NCBI RefSeq assembly: GCF_045679555.1
Contig: NC_092091.1
Location: 11,557,918-11,621,917, forward strand
Source of the DNA: Salvelinus alpinus
Taxonomy: Eukaryota; Chordata; Actinopteri; Salmoniformes; Salmonidae
Length of the DNA: 64,000 nt
Reading direction: 5' to 3'
Numbering within the stretch: position 1 is the stretch's first letter; each line of letters opens with the position of its first letter. Positions 36,119-46,690 of the stretch are shown here, piece by piece. The notes under the pieces are model-generated. The model saw only the letters and a program-made list of their open reading frames with translations, was not told the origin of the DNA and ran no database searches. The position numbers and the translations under genes are program-made.

Positions 36119-36736
36119 ATGTTCAGAGTTTTTGGAAAAACATTAAAAAGACCACTACAAGGACTGTTTGGAGACCTGAGGTGGCCAACCACACAGTCTA
36201 AAACGATGACGGTAAAACCTCACAAGGGAGCTGGAATAAAGCATATCCCAGCAGAGAACACCAGCAGAGCAACACCAACAACAGGGCTTAGAGGCAGCAT
36301 CAAACCAGGTATGGTGCAGGCCATTGAAGTCCAATACCCTGAAGGTATGGATTCTGAGGCTAGGAAACATTACAAGTGGGAAGTATTGAGGAAACATCCC
36401 GAGACTCTGATAGTGGATTACAAAAAAGCACTGGGCAAGAACAGAGTCAAAAACAACTATATTTTCTACACAGCATTCCTCGCAGCCTGGCATAGTGCCC
36501 TCCATCAAACCTACCCCAACATTAAAGAGAGAGACATCAACGATGCCGTACAGGTCAAAGCGTATGTGGAAGAGAGTCTCTTAAAGGTTATCATTACAGT
36601 GAATCTCTATTACACCGGTACTGTCATGGTGCAAGGCTCTCAGACCCAGCTCAACAACTTTCAACAGGACTTTCAGGAACTGAAGGAAAAAGTTGAGCTG
36701 AATAAAAGTATTGTCACATACCAAGGAGCATGTTAG
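36119..36736 (+). CDS. Hypothetical 205-aa protein in a spliced transcription unit
   Basis: I do not recognise this family. The frame is open from a clear splice acceptor (exon from 36056, after a CAG) to a stop at 36734-36736, and an AATAAA follows at 36786-36791. A donor-like CTG|GTAAGA at 35660/35661 could end a noncoding first exon, with a SINE-like repeat in the intron. The ATG at 36119 has G at -3. The protein starts MFRVFGKTLKRPLQ, has a Lys-rich stretch (near residues 30-50), a predicted helical middle (HYKWEVLRKHPETL), and a C-terminal beta-like segment (TVNLYYTGTVMVQG) followed by a Gln/Glu/Lys-rich helix. No signal peptide or membrane segment is seen. The in-frame length and clean boundaries argue for a real or recently active gene. 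A domesticated or uncaptured transposon protein is an alternative. The reading frame continues upstream without a stop to the acceptor, so the start is not certain. Confidence 0.55.
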   Translation: MFRVFGKTLKRPLQGLFGDLRWPTTQSKTMTVKPHKGAGIKHIPAENTSRATPTTGLRGSIKPGMVQAIEVQYPEGMDSEARKHYKWEVLRKHPETLIVDYKKALGKNRVKNNYIFYTAFLAAWHSALHQTYPNIKERDINDAVQVKAYVEESLLKVIITVNLYYTGTVMVQGSQTQLNNFQQDFQELKEKVELNKSIVTYQGAC

Positions 36737-36785
36737 AATTGCAAATGCATTGTGTTACATTTGTGGTAAATATGTGTGTTCAGAA

Positions 36786-36791
36786 AATAAA
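36786..36791 (+). promoter_or_regulatory. Polyadenylation signal AATAAA of the 36.1 kb gene
   Basis: AATAAA lies 50 bases past the stop codon of the 205-residue frame, in AT-rich sequence, at the expected spacing for a short 3' untranslated region. Confidence 0.55.
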
Positions 36792-36874
36792 CATTTTAAA
36801 AGCATATATTTGTACTTAATTGTCAATAATTGTATGCACTCATACATGCAAAAAAATATGTATTTAAAAAAAGA

Positions 36875-36875
36875 A

Positions 36876-36913
<38 letters not shown>
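36875..36913. repeat. GT/AT microsatellite
   Basis: (GT)n followed by (AT)n, just after the polyA region of the 36.1 kb gene. Confidence 0.9.
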
Positions 36914-36914
<1 letters not shown>

Positions 36915-36928
36915 AATACAGCTACTAA

Positions 36929-37073
36929 CTAGTCCTGTAGGTTGTCTGAGTTGGGGCGATGCTGTGTGTCAGTACTCATGTTGCTGTAGCAGCCACACTG
37001 GTCATCCAGACTGTAGGCCTGGTACTTATCAGACCAGTCCAGCTCTAGAGTCTGCTTGGCATCTCTGTTACAC
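36929..37073 (-). pseudogene. Tektin-like exon remnant
   Basis: Read on the - strand, the segment after an ATCAG acceptor (37075-37074) encodes CNRDAKQTLELDWSDKYQAY and then SLDDQCGCYSNMSTDTQ. The LDWSDK...AY...D...C pattern with N-STDTQ is typical of tektins, coiled-coil proteins of ciliary and flagellar doublet microtubules. The frame stops at 36931-36929, earlier than expected for an internal tektin exon, and no neighbouring tektin exon was seen, so this is read as an isolated exon copy. An AC dinucleotide repeat sits at the acceptor side. The tektin assignment rests on motif memory. Confidence 0.5.
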
Positions 37074-37076
37074 CTG

Positions 37077-37079
<3 letters not shown>

Positions 37080-37112
<33 letters not shown>
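37080..37112. repeat. AC microsatellite next to the tektin-like exon
   Basis: (AC)n of about 33 bases directly on the acceptor side of the tektin-like segment, so on the - strand it is the (GT)n part of an intron. Confidence 0.9.
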
Positions 37113-37115
<3 letters not shown>

Positions 37116-37199
37116 GAGAGACAGTAGGTGCAGAAAGCCAGTGTGAGGGTCTGCACTCAGTCTACAATGAATAGTGGTCGGTGCGAGGGTACTCTCCCT

Positions 37200-38935
37200 C
37201 AAACCATGAAAAGGATAAACCAAGGGGGCCTTGATGCAAAGTAATAACATGTGATGAATAAAAAAGGAGAATACGTTTGGGCTTCAATGCCTAAACATCA
37301 GTGCTGTTTATCACCTGTTAGCACTTTTGTTTCTCGGTCTCGGTCTTTTGTTTCTCGGTTTTTCCTTTGCATGCCTTGCAGGTGAGTAGCTACATACTCC
37401 AGACAGTAGGGAGATAAGACAAAAAAACTGACATTGTACCCATATCAGGGTCTTTTTTCATTAGTGCACACAGCAGCAAAAAGTCAGCAAACTATTTGCA
37501 CTGGAAAACGAAAACGGCGTTTCTGATTGGACAACCTCAGGTAGTAATAGGTAATGTTTTAGGGACTCCTGAGAACCAGCAAACCAGGCTGTTGTCTTGT
37601 GAAACAGTGGATGTAAAGAATTTAACTAGCTAAAGCTTTTACTGCAAATTTAATGTACAATTTTGTAAGCTTGTCTTGATATTCGCTATGCAATGCAGCG
37701 GAAGTAACGTAACTAGCTAACTATTTTCTTGATTACTGTGTAGTGGAGGATAAACATACCTGTATGCCTATGGATGTGTAGCTAGTTATGCAGCCGATCT
37801 GTGTATGGACCATAAAACGTTTGGTATAAATGTTAGTTCAGAACCTAGCTATAAACCTCAGCTATCAGCCGGTTGTATCGACTTCAAAACAGTCTGAATG
37901 ACATTAATGAAGCCTATGGATTGAGTAGAATATAATATAACTGTATTGTGCCAAGGATGCAAGTCATATATACATGTAGTTATTACCATGCATGAGATCC
38001 CCACATTGTACATTGAATATATTCACTGATCATGTACTCTTCCTTGGCAAATAAAGGTTCGGTTCAGGTATAAATGTCTGAGACATTCTTTTTCAGTCAT
38101 ATCCAATACCAGGAGGATCAAACGGCAGTCTTTGAATGATGCTGTGTCTGCATGTATGTATTACAATTATACACTTCAACAGTGTTTACCAATCCTGGTC
38201 TTGGGACATCAATGGTTGGTTACACATTGTAACTATACAATAGACTACAAACATGATTTAACTAGTTAAAGGCTGATTTGTAATTCATACAGAAACAGAA
38301 ATAAATAAAAAAAACAGTACACTACACGTCCTATGCATCATGTAAATAGGTTAATCTCAATATCTAATTTCCTTCACCTGCACTGATCTGAGGACAGGAT
38401 ACATGTAGTATTACATCAAATGAGACTTCAACCAGTAGAGAATGTGAAACGCTGTATTGAAAGAAGTTCATTATACAAGTGTTATAAATACATAAATTAT
38501 AAATAATACAAGTACAATCTCTACTTCAATGCACAGCTGGTGTGCATTATTAAAACAGAGGAAGAGAGAGGTGGGGAGAGAGGTGTGAGAGTCTAAAAGA
38601 CAAAAGGGAAGAAGGTAAGAACAGAGGAGCAGGGAAGACAGCATATGATTAATGAATTACAGCGCTACTTAATATACTCTCAGTTCATCAAAATGACATA
38701 AGTGTCTCTAGATGTGTCTCCTAACCAGCCTTGGGCCCCCAGTTGGCCAGGTTATCTTAACAGTGTGTGAGGTGGAGATGACAGGACTGGGGATTGGCAT
38801 CTTGTCTCACATCAAAACATATCTGCAGACGAGACACAGATAGCATGATTAAGCCTCGTTTTTATTTATTCTAATCATCAGTAGGTAACATTCAAAACTG
38901 ACCTTGGATCATAAACTCTGGGATTACTATATAAC
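37200..38935. other. Intergenic stretch without a recognised gene
   Basis: 37448-37565 contains a partial ATTAGGGC-type element (TTCATTAGTGCACACAGC, TTTCTGATTGGACAACCTC). No coding frame with family motifs was found in the rest. Confidence 0.4.
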
Positions 38936-38937
38936 AA

Positions 38938-39490
38938 ATCAAACGCTGTTAGTCACATGCGCCGAATACAATAGGTGTAGGTAGACCTTACAGTGAAATG
39001 CTTACTTACGAGCCCCTAACCAACAATGCAGTTAAAAAAAATACAGATAAGAATAAGAAATAAAAGTAACAAGTAATTAAAGAGCAGCAGTAAAATAACA
39101 ATAGCGAGACTATATACAGGGGGGTGCCGGTACAGAGTCAATGTGCGGGGGCACCGGTTAGTTGAGGTAATATGTACATGTAAGTAGAGTTAATTAAAGT
39201 GACTATGCATAGATAACAGAGAGTAGCTGTGGTGTAAAAGAGGGGGGCAATGCAAATAGTCTGGGTAGCCATTTGATTAGATGTCCAGGAGTCTTATGGC
39301 TTGGGGGTAGAATCTGTTTAGAAGCCTCTTGGACCTAGACCGCTTGCCATGCGGTAGCACAGATAACAGTCCATGACTAGGGTGGCTTGAGTCTGACTAT
39401 TTTTTGGGTCTTCCTCTGACACCACCTGGTGTAGAGGTCCTGGATGGCAGGAAACCTGGCCCCAGTGGTGTACTGGGCCGTTCGCACTAG
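38938..39490 (-). mobile_element. L2-like LINE 3' portion
   Basis: Strings such as GTCACATGCGCCGAATACAA, TACAGTGAAATGCTTACTTA and CTCTGACACCACCTGGTGTA are typical of a common salmonid LINE 3' end in reverse. It lacks RT motifs. The family name is not certain. Confidence 0.55.
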
Positions 39491-40150
39491 AGGTCAGCCA
39501 ATTTCAAGTTTTTATAACAATCTCTGCATTTTTGGACGGCGATTATGGCCGATTACATTGCATTCCACAAGGAAACTGAGTGGCAGGCTGACCACCTGTT
39601 ACGTGAGTGCAGCAAGGCAAGTTGCTAGCTAGCATTAAACTTAGCTTATAAAAACAATCAATCTTCACATAATCACTAGTTAACTACACAGAGTTGATGA
39701 TATTACTAGGTGAACTAGCTTGTCCTGCGTTGCATATAATCAATGCGGTGCCTGTTAATTTATCATCGAATCACAGCCTACTTGCCAAACGGGGGATTTA
39801 ACAAAGGCTCATTCGCGAAAAAAGCACAATCGTTGCACGAATGTACCTAACCATAAACATATTTTGCCTTTCTTAAAATCAATACACAGAAGTATATATT
39901 TTTTTAAACCTGGATATTTAGTTAAAAGAAATTCATGTTAGCGGGCAATATTAACTAGGGAAATTGTGTCACTTCTCTTGCGTTCAGTGCACGCAGAGTC
40001 AGGGTATATGCAACAGTTTGAGCCGCCTGGCTCGTTGCAAACTATAACATAACAAATCATGATAACATTGGATTGATAGATGCATGTGCACACACATGCA
40101 TGTGTAGCATGTGACAACAGGATCATATCAAGGATAGCATCACAAATGAA
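39491..40150. repeat. Probable dispersed repeat
   Basis: GGCAGGCTGACCACCTGTTA and CGTTCAGTGCACGCAGAGTC look like parts of a frequently seen salmonid repeat. No protein motif supports a gene, and there is no second copy here. Confidence 0.35.
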
Positions 40151-40249
40151 TACATAAATACCACTTGAAGCTTGACGATGACGTAATCATTTAAGTCAGC
40201 TGTGTAGCGCTAAGGCAAAAACAAAAATGTGCGCCCCATTGAAACCCCA

Positions 40250-40400
40250 GGACCAGGAACCATTGCTCTTCATCTGCAGACAGGCTTTCACAGCTCTCTG
40301 TATCCGAGGACAGAAAACATCACAAGAAACAGACTTCATTATACTAAAATTAGACCGCATTGAATATTATGGAGTGGAACTACACAACAGTACCTGCCCT
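40250..40400 (+). pseudogene. Possible FERM-domain exon fragment
   Basis: Behind a CTGCAG acceptor-like site (about 40280), the frame reads GQKTSQETDFIILKLDRI followed by EYYGVELHN. This resembles the F2-F3 junction of FERM domains (pattern AE-x-NYL-x(3)-LE-x-YGVELH). No adjacent exons are visible and the flanking DNA is repeat-like, so if real it is an isolated fragment. Confidence 0.25.
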
Positions 40401-40499
40401 ACCCAGAATAGCCTACTCTCTACCTTCTTTGACAGTTGGAGCAGATATCCTTTCACCTTCTTCCATGACTGTTAGCTAGCTACCTACAAATGCATTTGG

Positions 40500-40520
40500 A
40501 TTTTTTTTTTTTTTTTTTTA
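40500..40520. repeat. Poly-T run
   Basis: A 19-base T homopolymer in AT-rich sequence; the flanks carry GCTAGCTA strings. Confidence 0.8.
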
Positions 40521-40871
40521 CAATGACAATTACGTCAAGATAGCTAGCTAATATGAAGTTAGGTAACTGGTGATATTTAATTCAGTTAGCTAGCTAGCTA
40601 TACAGTATGTAAAGTTGGCTAGATAGCTAACTAGCTACGTTAGCAGCTCATTTGAGTTAACTTACACTGTAACGTTAACTAGTTGGCTAATAATACATGA
40701 ACTGTGTTAGAATACTGATACTAACCGTACTATTTGTGAAGTAAATTGACTGTAGTATGCGTATTGGTCATAGTATGGATATAGTTACTATGCCAAAAGT
40801 TCCCGCATGTCGTACTTCTTTCACCAAAATACAAAGTACACAAGCAGTGGGCACCATTTATTAATCTATGA

Positions 40872-40937
40872 CGTTTAACAGCGGTTGGCATCCAATTTGT
40901 TGCATTACCGCCACCTACCAGACTGGAGTACAACTCC
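40872..40937. promoter_or_regulatory. GCGGTTGGCATCCAAT...GCATTACCGCC motif, copy A
   Basis: A 60-bp segment also found (about 75 percent alike) at 59440-59500. I recall similar strings near fish gene starts, so a promoter role is possible, but it could equally be part of a repeat. A short putative exon starts 210 bases downstream. Confidence 0.3.
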
Positions 40938-40996
40938 CTTATACTTTACTTGAAATAGAAACATTTACTAAATAAATACCCTACCGTCTAATACTG

Positions 40997-41060
40997 TGTG
41001 TATAACACAGCTACTCACTGGTTCTGAGTGATACTGTGTGTCAGTACTCATGTTGTTTGC
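40997..41060 (-). pseudogene. Second, shorter copy of the tektin-like segment
   Basis: The plus-strand sequence GTGTGTCAGTACTCATGTTG at about 41035-41054 is also present at 36964-36983. On the - strand both read NMSTDTQ. Here only about 60 bases are shared and the frame diverges at once. It looks like a partial duplication of the exon near 36.95 kb. Confidence 0.35.
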
Positions 41061-41146
41061 ACTTGGACCCCCCTTCTTACACACTGCTACCACATTGTGG
41101 ACACCATTTCTGTGCTTTTTGGGCCCATAATGCAGTTCTTCAGAAA

Positions 41147-41220
41147 ATGGCAGAAAATATGCAGGCCAAGTCCGACGATAGCAGATACAAATTCATTGCT
41201 TTAACTAACTATGACAAATG
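41147..41220 (+). CDS. Possible first exon, 24 codons with a GTAAGA donor
   Basis: An ATG opens MAENMQAKSDDSRYKF and IALTNYDKW, ending TG|GTAAGA. The composition looks coding and the donor is strong, but I found no continuation exon and recognise no family. It lies about 250 bases after a promoter-like motif shared with 59.4 kb (40872-40935) and upstream of the MADF-BESS gene, whose own ATG is at 41501. It could be an upstream exon of that gene or chance. Confidence 0.25.
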
Positions 41221-41894
41221 GTAAGAAGATGTTGGGCAATGTAATAAAGTAATTACTTTTAAAATTAGTTACACTATGTTGGCTGACAATGTGTTAGCTA
41301 AGCGAACCACATAGCATATCAATACAGAACTATGTACCGGTATGTTAGCTAGTTAAGTTACCTACATCGAACTTGCCAGTATTAACTATTTGCTATCTAA
41401 CGCTTCGAACACGCCGACTGCGTCATTGCATCACTGCTGCGTAACATTTTGCGCAGCTAGGCAACTATACTGATGCAGATGGTTGCATGCGGTTGGACAC
41501 ATGGAGGAGAGAATCATTTTCGCAGTATCCTCTAAACCGTGTCTTTTTGACACAACTGCTGACAGCTATAGGGACATAAACACAAAAAAATGCTGCTTGG
41601 AGACAAGTGTCCACGATAGTAGGATTGCCAGGTCAGTTTAGTAGTGAGCTTGTGCTAGATTTGGCTAGTTAGCGTTAGCTAGCTTGCTAACCTAGCTTGC
41701 TAACCTAGCCAATGAGGTGTGTGTGTGAAAGAAATAGTCAAATAAATCATGCTAGTTACAACCCCTGATAACTTTACCAAATAATCATGTTTGAAGAGTG
41801 TGAGTGTATGCTAGATAAATAGTAATAGAAATGGTAGATACTACTGTACCCCTGATAATTTGGTCAGATAACCGTGTGTGTGTGTCTTTTATTT

Positions 41895-42745
41895 TTTAAA
41901 ATTTTATTTCACCTTTATTTAACCAGGTAGGCAAATTGAGAACACGTTCTCATTTACAATTGCGACCTGGCCAAGATAAAGCAAAGCAGTTCGACACATA
42001 CAACAACACATAGTTACACATGGAGTAAAAAAACATACAGTCAATAATACAGTGAAAAATAAGTCTATATACAATGTGAGCAAGTGATGTGAGTTAAGGG
42101 AGGTGAAGGCAAACAAAATATATATATAAATAAATAAAAATATAAAAAGGCCATGGTGGCGAAGTAAATACAATATAGCAAGTAAAAAATTAAAAAATAA
42201 AAACACTGGAATGGTTGGTTTGCAGTGGAAGAAAGTGTAAAGTAGAGATAGAAATAATGGGGTGCAAAGGAGCAAAATAAATAAATAAATACAGTAGGTA
42301 AAGAGGTAGTTGTTTGGGCTAAATTATAGATGGGCTATGTACAGGTGCAGTAATATATGAGCTGCTCTGACAGCTGGTGCTTAAAGCTAGTGAGGGAGAT
42401 AAGTGTTTCCAGTTTCAGAGATTTTTGTAGTTCGTTCCAGTCATTGGCAGCAGAGAACTGGAAGGAGAGGCGGCCAAAGGAAGAATTGGTTTTGGGGGTG
42501 ACCAGAGAGATATACCTGCTGGAGCGCGTGCTACAGGTAGGTGCTGCTATGGTGACCAGCGAGCTGAGATAAGGGGGGACTTTACCTAGCAGGGTCTTGT
42601 AGATGACCTGGAGCCAGTGGGTTTGGCGACGAGTATGAAGCGAGGGCCAGCCAACGAGAGTGTACAGGTCGCAGTGGTGGGTAGTATATGGGGCTTTGGT
42701 GACAAAACGGATGGCACTGTGATAGACTGCATCCATGTCTATGTG
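41895..42745 (-). mobile_element. RSg-1-type LINE 3' fragment in intron 1 of the MADF-BESS gene
   Basis: On the - strand the frame reads DMDAVYHSAIRFVTKAPYT, PYLSSLVTIAAPTCSTR and FQFSAANDWNELQKSL, ending with the CCTTTATTTAACCAGGTAGG tail at 41915. Intact frame of 143 codons, so this insertion is comparatively young. Confidence 0.85.
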
Positions 42746-43850
42746 TACAGTAGGTGACATGTCCATGATAGCTATCTAATAACTATAGTTATGCTAGGTA
42801 ATGGTTTGGCTTATCATGTTCATGTCTATTTAGAAGAAGACTGTAGGGGGAAGCGGATAGGACTCAGGGACAGGTATCAGAGAGAGAGAAGGGCAGAGAA
42901 AGAGAAGAAGAGGTCTGGGTCAGCAGCTTCAGGCCAGCAGCCTTGGCGCTTCTGCCACATTCTGTCTTTTCTGGATCCATTTATTGTGCCTAGGGCAATG
43001 AGTGGCAATTTTACAGCCAGACCCTCTACTACGTCATCCACAAGTGTTGTCCCCACCGGTGTATCAAGACCCTCTACAACATCTACATCATCCACGATTA
43101 TGACCACCACCGGTGCAGCCATGGAAGATTATGAAATGGAGGAAGCACCTCTGGATCTAGGACCACCTGAGATTATTATGAACCTCACGGAAGTGACCAC
43201 TGAGGACCTCGTTGAACAGCATGTGGCCCGTGGAGAGAAACGAAGAGGAACAACGTCACACCAGGCGTCATCGGAGGTACCAGCCCCCAGATCCACTCAA
43301 CTAATTTCAGCAGAGGCTCCTCCAAGCCGTCGAGAGGGATGATGCTGATGCTCACAGGAAGGAGGATGAAGAGACCCTCTTTGCCATGAGCCTGGTGCCA
43401 ACACTGAAGAGGCTGCCTCATCAAAGAAAAGCAGCAGTCAAGGTTAAAATGTATCAGCTGCTTTTCGATGACAAGTTCAAGGGTACGTTTTTTCTCTCTC
43501 CACATCACAGGTAGTGTCATTAAGTGTTGCGACAGTGAAGTAAAGTAGGTAATTTTTACAGTATACTCATGTAGGTTAATTGGTATTTCAGATCAAAGTA
43601 TAAATATGAGGAACATGTATTGCTGTCTAAATATTTGCCTGTCATATTCATCTTTGATCTGAAATACAAATTCCATGAGTAAACAGCAAGTATTACCAAC
43701 TTTACCACACTGTTCCTATATTTATGCTACTAACTAAACTAAATACTGCTTGTATAGTGAACATAAATCTCACCTTTTATGGTGTCATATTATGTTAAGC
43801 TTGTATGTGTTGTTTTTCTCTTCCCTTTCAGAAATGGAGTCAATTTACAG

Positions 43851-43950
43851 GAAGGACAGGAAGAGGAGAGGAAGGACAGGAAGAGGAGAGCAAGGACAGG
43901 AAGAGGAGAGGAAGGACAGGAAGAGGAGAGGAAGGACAGGAAGAGGAGTT
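43851..43950 (+). repeat. 20-bp tandem repeat, five units, in MADF-BESS exon 3
   Basis: Units GAAGGACAGGAAGAGGAGAG are perfect except one C and the last TT. Because 20 is not divisible by three, each unit shifts the frame and three units return to register, encoding RKDRKRRGRTGRGE-like sequence. Confidence 0.95.
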
Positions 43951-43969
43951 GTCTGGTTGCTGTTTTGAC

Positions 43970-45004
43970 CTCCCTCATTGTACCTTTCTTTTCACACACA
44001 TCAGTTCTGTTTAAATTCAGTCAATTCATAAAGTCATTTGTTTATAAAGTCTTAGGATACCATTCATTATTAGTGTTACATAGATTTTTGAATTGACAGA
44101 ATTGAAACACACACCGGAGAATTCACAGATGCTCTTGTTGGTCTCTTACGAGACTAAAGGTGAATATATTTCTTTCATTTAAAACCACTTGAAAACCAGA
44201 GTGTTGAAACTGTTTGTGAAGTTATGTTCCATCGACTGGTCCATGATGTCCAAGGGCCATTTGTTTGTTTAGCTGTGTTATGGTTACACTTTTTTTTTTT
44301 TTTTTTTTACAGAGACACACACACACACACACCTCTTCTCCACTCCTCTCTGCCCCTCAGATCTCCAGTGCCCTGCCCTCTCTTTATGGCCATGTCTGAA
44401 GTTCCCCTACTTTGTCTAGGCTTTATGAGTTGTCCCTGTATCGGTCTGCAGTTGTGCCAAAAATACATGCTCTTGTTGTTCTCTTACAGATTACAGGCTA
44501 CACATTCATTTTATTTATTTTTTACACGCACATACACACCTCTTTTAATAGTTCTATTTTTTCCCCAACATTTTTACAACACACATACCTGTCATGTTCT
44601 TTCCTGTACTTGAATACTAATTAAATAATGTTTTCATAGTTAGTTGTTTCAGTTGTTTATTAATATCTCATTTAGACTTAATCTGCTTATTTCTTTATGA
44701 AAGTAAAAACACATTCTCTTCCTAATTTGTTTTTTTCCCACCTGTATTTTGTCAGGCCAGTGAACATGGTGGTAAACTGTACTATTTGTATGGACCCTAG
44801 GTTACCCTTTCCCTTTGTTATCATACTAACTGTATGTCGTATAACCTTAATACGTGCTCCTGCTCAACCTGATGTACCATGCCAGGTGTGTATAATACTG
44901 ACGTTAATGGGAGAGGGAAGGGGTTGGAAAAATGCAACTTTATGGACAACGGTGGATGGTTCTTAAAATAACCTTTGTGGTAGGGGGCTCTTAAAAGTGC
45001 AGTT
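43970..45004. other. Gap between the convergent Harbinger genes
   Basis: It has a poly-T run at 44290-44309 and an AC tract at 44317-44330. No gene is seen. Both flanking genes would terminate here. Confidence 0.5.
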
Positions 45005-46690
45005 TCACTCCACGACATACTGCCATGGGACTTCACCTGCTGGCGATGAGAAGTAGGTGGTCAGCTTCTCCCTCACCTGGAGTGCCTGTCTGGGGGCGTT
45101 GGCACCTGCCCTGGTGACATCAGGTAGGTGACCATTTGGCGTACCCATCTCCATCCGGAGCGGCTCCTGGAATGACCTCCGCGGGTAGTTATAGAGAACA
45201 CATGTGGCTTTCACGCAGGCATCGACATTTGAGGGGCTGAGACCAAGCACTCTCCAATACATTCTCCACCGGGCTGCCAGAATCCCAAAGGTGCATTCAA
45301 CAACTGACCTTGCCCTGGACAATCGTTTGATAAAGATCCTTACAGGCTTTGGCAATGGCAGCTGGCATCCAGCGTAGGGCCTCACGAGGTTGGGTCTTAA
45401 AGGGAAGGCCTCGTCGCCGACGAAGATGTGGGGAACAGGTCCCAGGTCTTCAGCTCCAGGGAGTGATGCAGGTGGTGGAATCTCCAGGGTGCCATCCTGA
45501 AGTGCCTGGCCGAAGGCAGAGTCCCGGAGGGTCCTGCCATCACTTCCCTTGCCGTAAGCACCAACAACACGGAAACAGTAGATGGCATCTACTACAGCCA
45601 AGAGTATAACTGAATATGTACCCTTGTAGTTGTAGAATTGCGAACCTGAGCACGGTGGAGCCTGGATTACTACATGTTTCCCGCCAATGGAGCCAAGACA
45701 GTTGGGGAAATTCCACCTCTCCAGGAACTCGGCAGCGATGGCCCTCCAGTCTTCCTCCTTGGGGATAGGCATGTATTCACCAACCAGACAGTCCCAAATG
45801 GCTTGTGCCACAGAGAGGACAATGCCTGCCACCGTGGACTGTCCAACTCGGAAGCTGAATCCAATGGTCCTGTAGGATTCCCCTGTCGCCAAGAATCTAA
45901 AATATAATTCAAAATAATTATCAATATTGTGTGTAAATTGAATTCCACCCACATATTATATCTACTCATATATCTACCTCATTACAGTATATTATGCTCT
46001 ACTAATTATATTGTAATACTCATCAACCATCATTAACAATGCCTTGAAACACTACAATTCAGTCTATGACTATATCAATAAACTAGCCCAGGCCAACTCT
46101 ACTCTTAGAAAAAATGGTACTATCTACTTAAAAGGGTTCTCCAGCTGTCCCCATAGGAGATCCCTTTTTGGTTCCAGGTAGTACCCCTTTTGGTTCCATG
46201 TAGAACCTTATTGGGTTCCATGTATAACATTTTCCCCAAAGGGTTATACCTGGAACCAAAAATGGTTATCCTATGGAGAAAGCAGAAGGACACTTTTTCT
46301 CTAAGAGTATGTGAGTCCAATAAGAATGTAATGAATGACTAACTGTGTTGAACAACAATGGGTCCTGGAGAAGACTAGCCTACCTTCATCAGGGCAGAAG
46401 GCACCTCAACTTTATTTTCATTTGGTAACATTGCATAATTAAAAAAGGATTATAAACCAATTTTGGGAAAAGTTATAGTCCTAATAAACATTCTGTAAAA
46501 GTACATCTGATATCAAATAGGGACTATTAACTAGAGAGCCCTTTAGCTAGCTAGGTTGCACATAAAAATAATGTATCAATCGATGATGGTATCAAAGGCT
46601 TTAAAAATGTACTAGAATGTAGCTTACCGGAGACAAATCGCCAGGCGTTCAACTGGGCTGATGAACTCCCGGTAGTTGGTATCCATCTGG
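45005..46690 (-). pseudogene. HARBI1-like DDE transposase (PIF/Harbinger), broken
   Basis: Exon 2 is 45896-45005 (297 codons open) and exon 1 survives only as 46628 to about 46687, ending at a GTAAGC donor whose phase joins AICLR to FLATGESYRT. The protein has the family landmarks FSFRVGQSTVAGIV (helix-turn-helix region), WNFPNCLGSI, NYKGTYSVILLAVVDA, KGSDGRTL, VFVGDEAFPL-like IFVGDEAF, LSRARSVVECTFGIL and RWRMYWR. The usual IDGKH, which supplies the first catalytic Asp, reads IGGKH (codon at 45685-45683), so the DDE triad is damaged. A two-residue gap also appears before GAYGKGSDG. Exon 1 upstream of NYREFISPVERL is replaced by Tc1 sequence. The intron contains a palindromic MITE (46102-46307). 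It lies tail-to-tail with the MADF-BESS gene, the arrangement of a Harbinger element. Host HARBI1 is an alternative but the missing Asp and lost exon argue against it. Confidence 0.8.
46102..46307. mobile_element. Palindromic MITE with CTCTTAGAAAAA ends
   Basis: Ends CTCTTAGAAAAAATGG and TTTTTCTCTAAGAG are inverted and flanked by TA. The interior is a long imperfect palindrome (GGTTCCAGGTAGTACC and GGTTATACCTGGAACC). It sits in the intron of the HARBI1-like gene. Confidence 0.75.

Larger units (their letters stand above)
41501..43968 (+). pseudogene. MADF-BESS protein gene (Harbinger-type accessory), frameshifted
   Basis: MADF-BESS proteins are Myb-related DNA binders; in fish PIF/Harbinger elements such a protein is the partner of the DDE transposase. 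Exon 1 (41501-41631) starts MEERIIFAVSSKPCLFD and reads through the first MADF helix. The match then continues in another frame (AAWRQVSTIVGLP) after a run of seven A at about 41583-41589, so one base separates the two parts. Exon 2 (42834-43482) gives EEDCRGKRIGLRDRYQ, a Ser/Thr-rich linker and an acidic region, stops at 43340-43342, then resumes one base out of frame as the BESS motif (ETLFAMSLVPTLKRL). Exon 3 (43832-43968) contains a 20-bp repeat encoding Arg/Lys/Gly/Glu-rich sequence and a stop. Splice sites are intact. An RSg-type LINE piece sits in intron 1. Two frameshifts make a functional product unlikely unless they are assembly errors. Confidence 0.7.

Noticed and set aside
43779-44096. 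105-codon frame across the 20-bp repeat
   Set aside because: An alternative frame of MADF-BESS exon 3; only the frame joined through the acceptor at 43832 is used.
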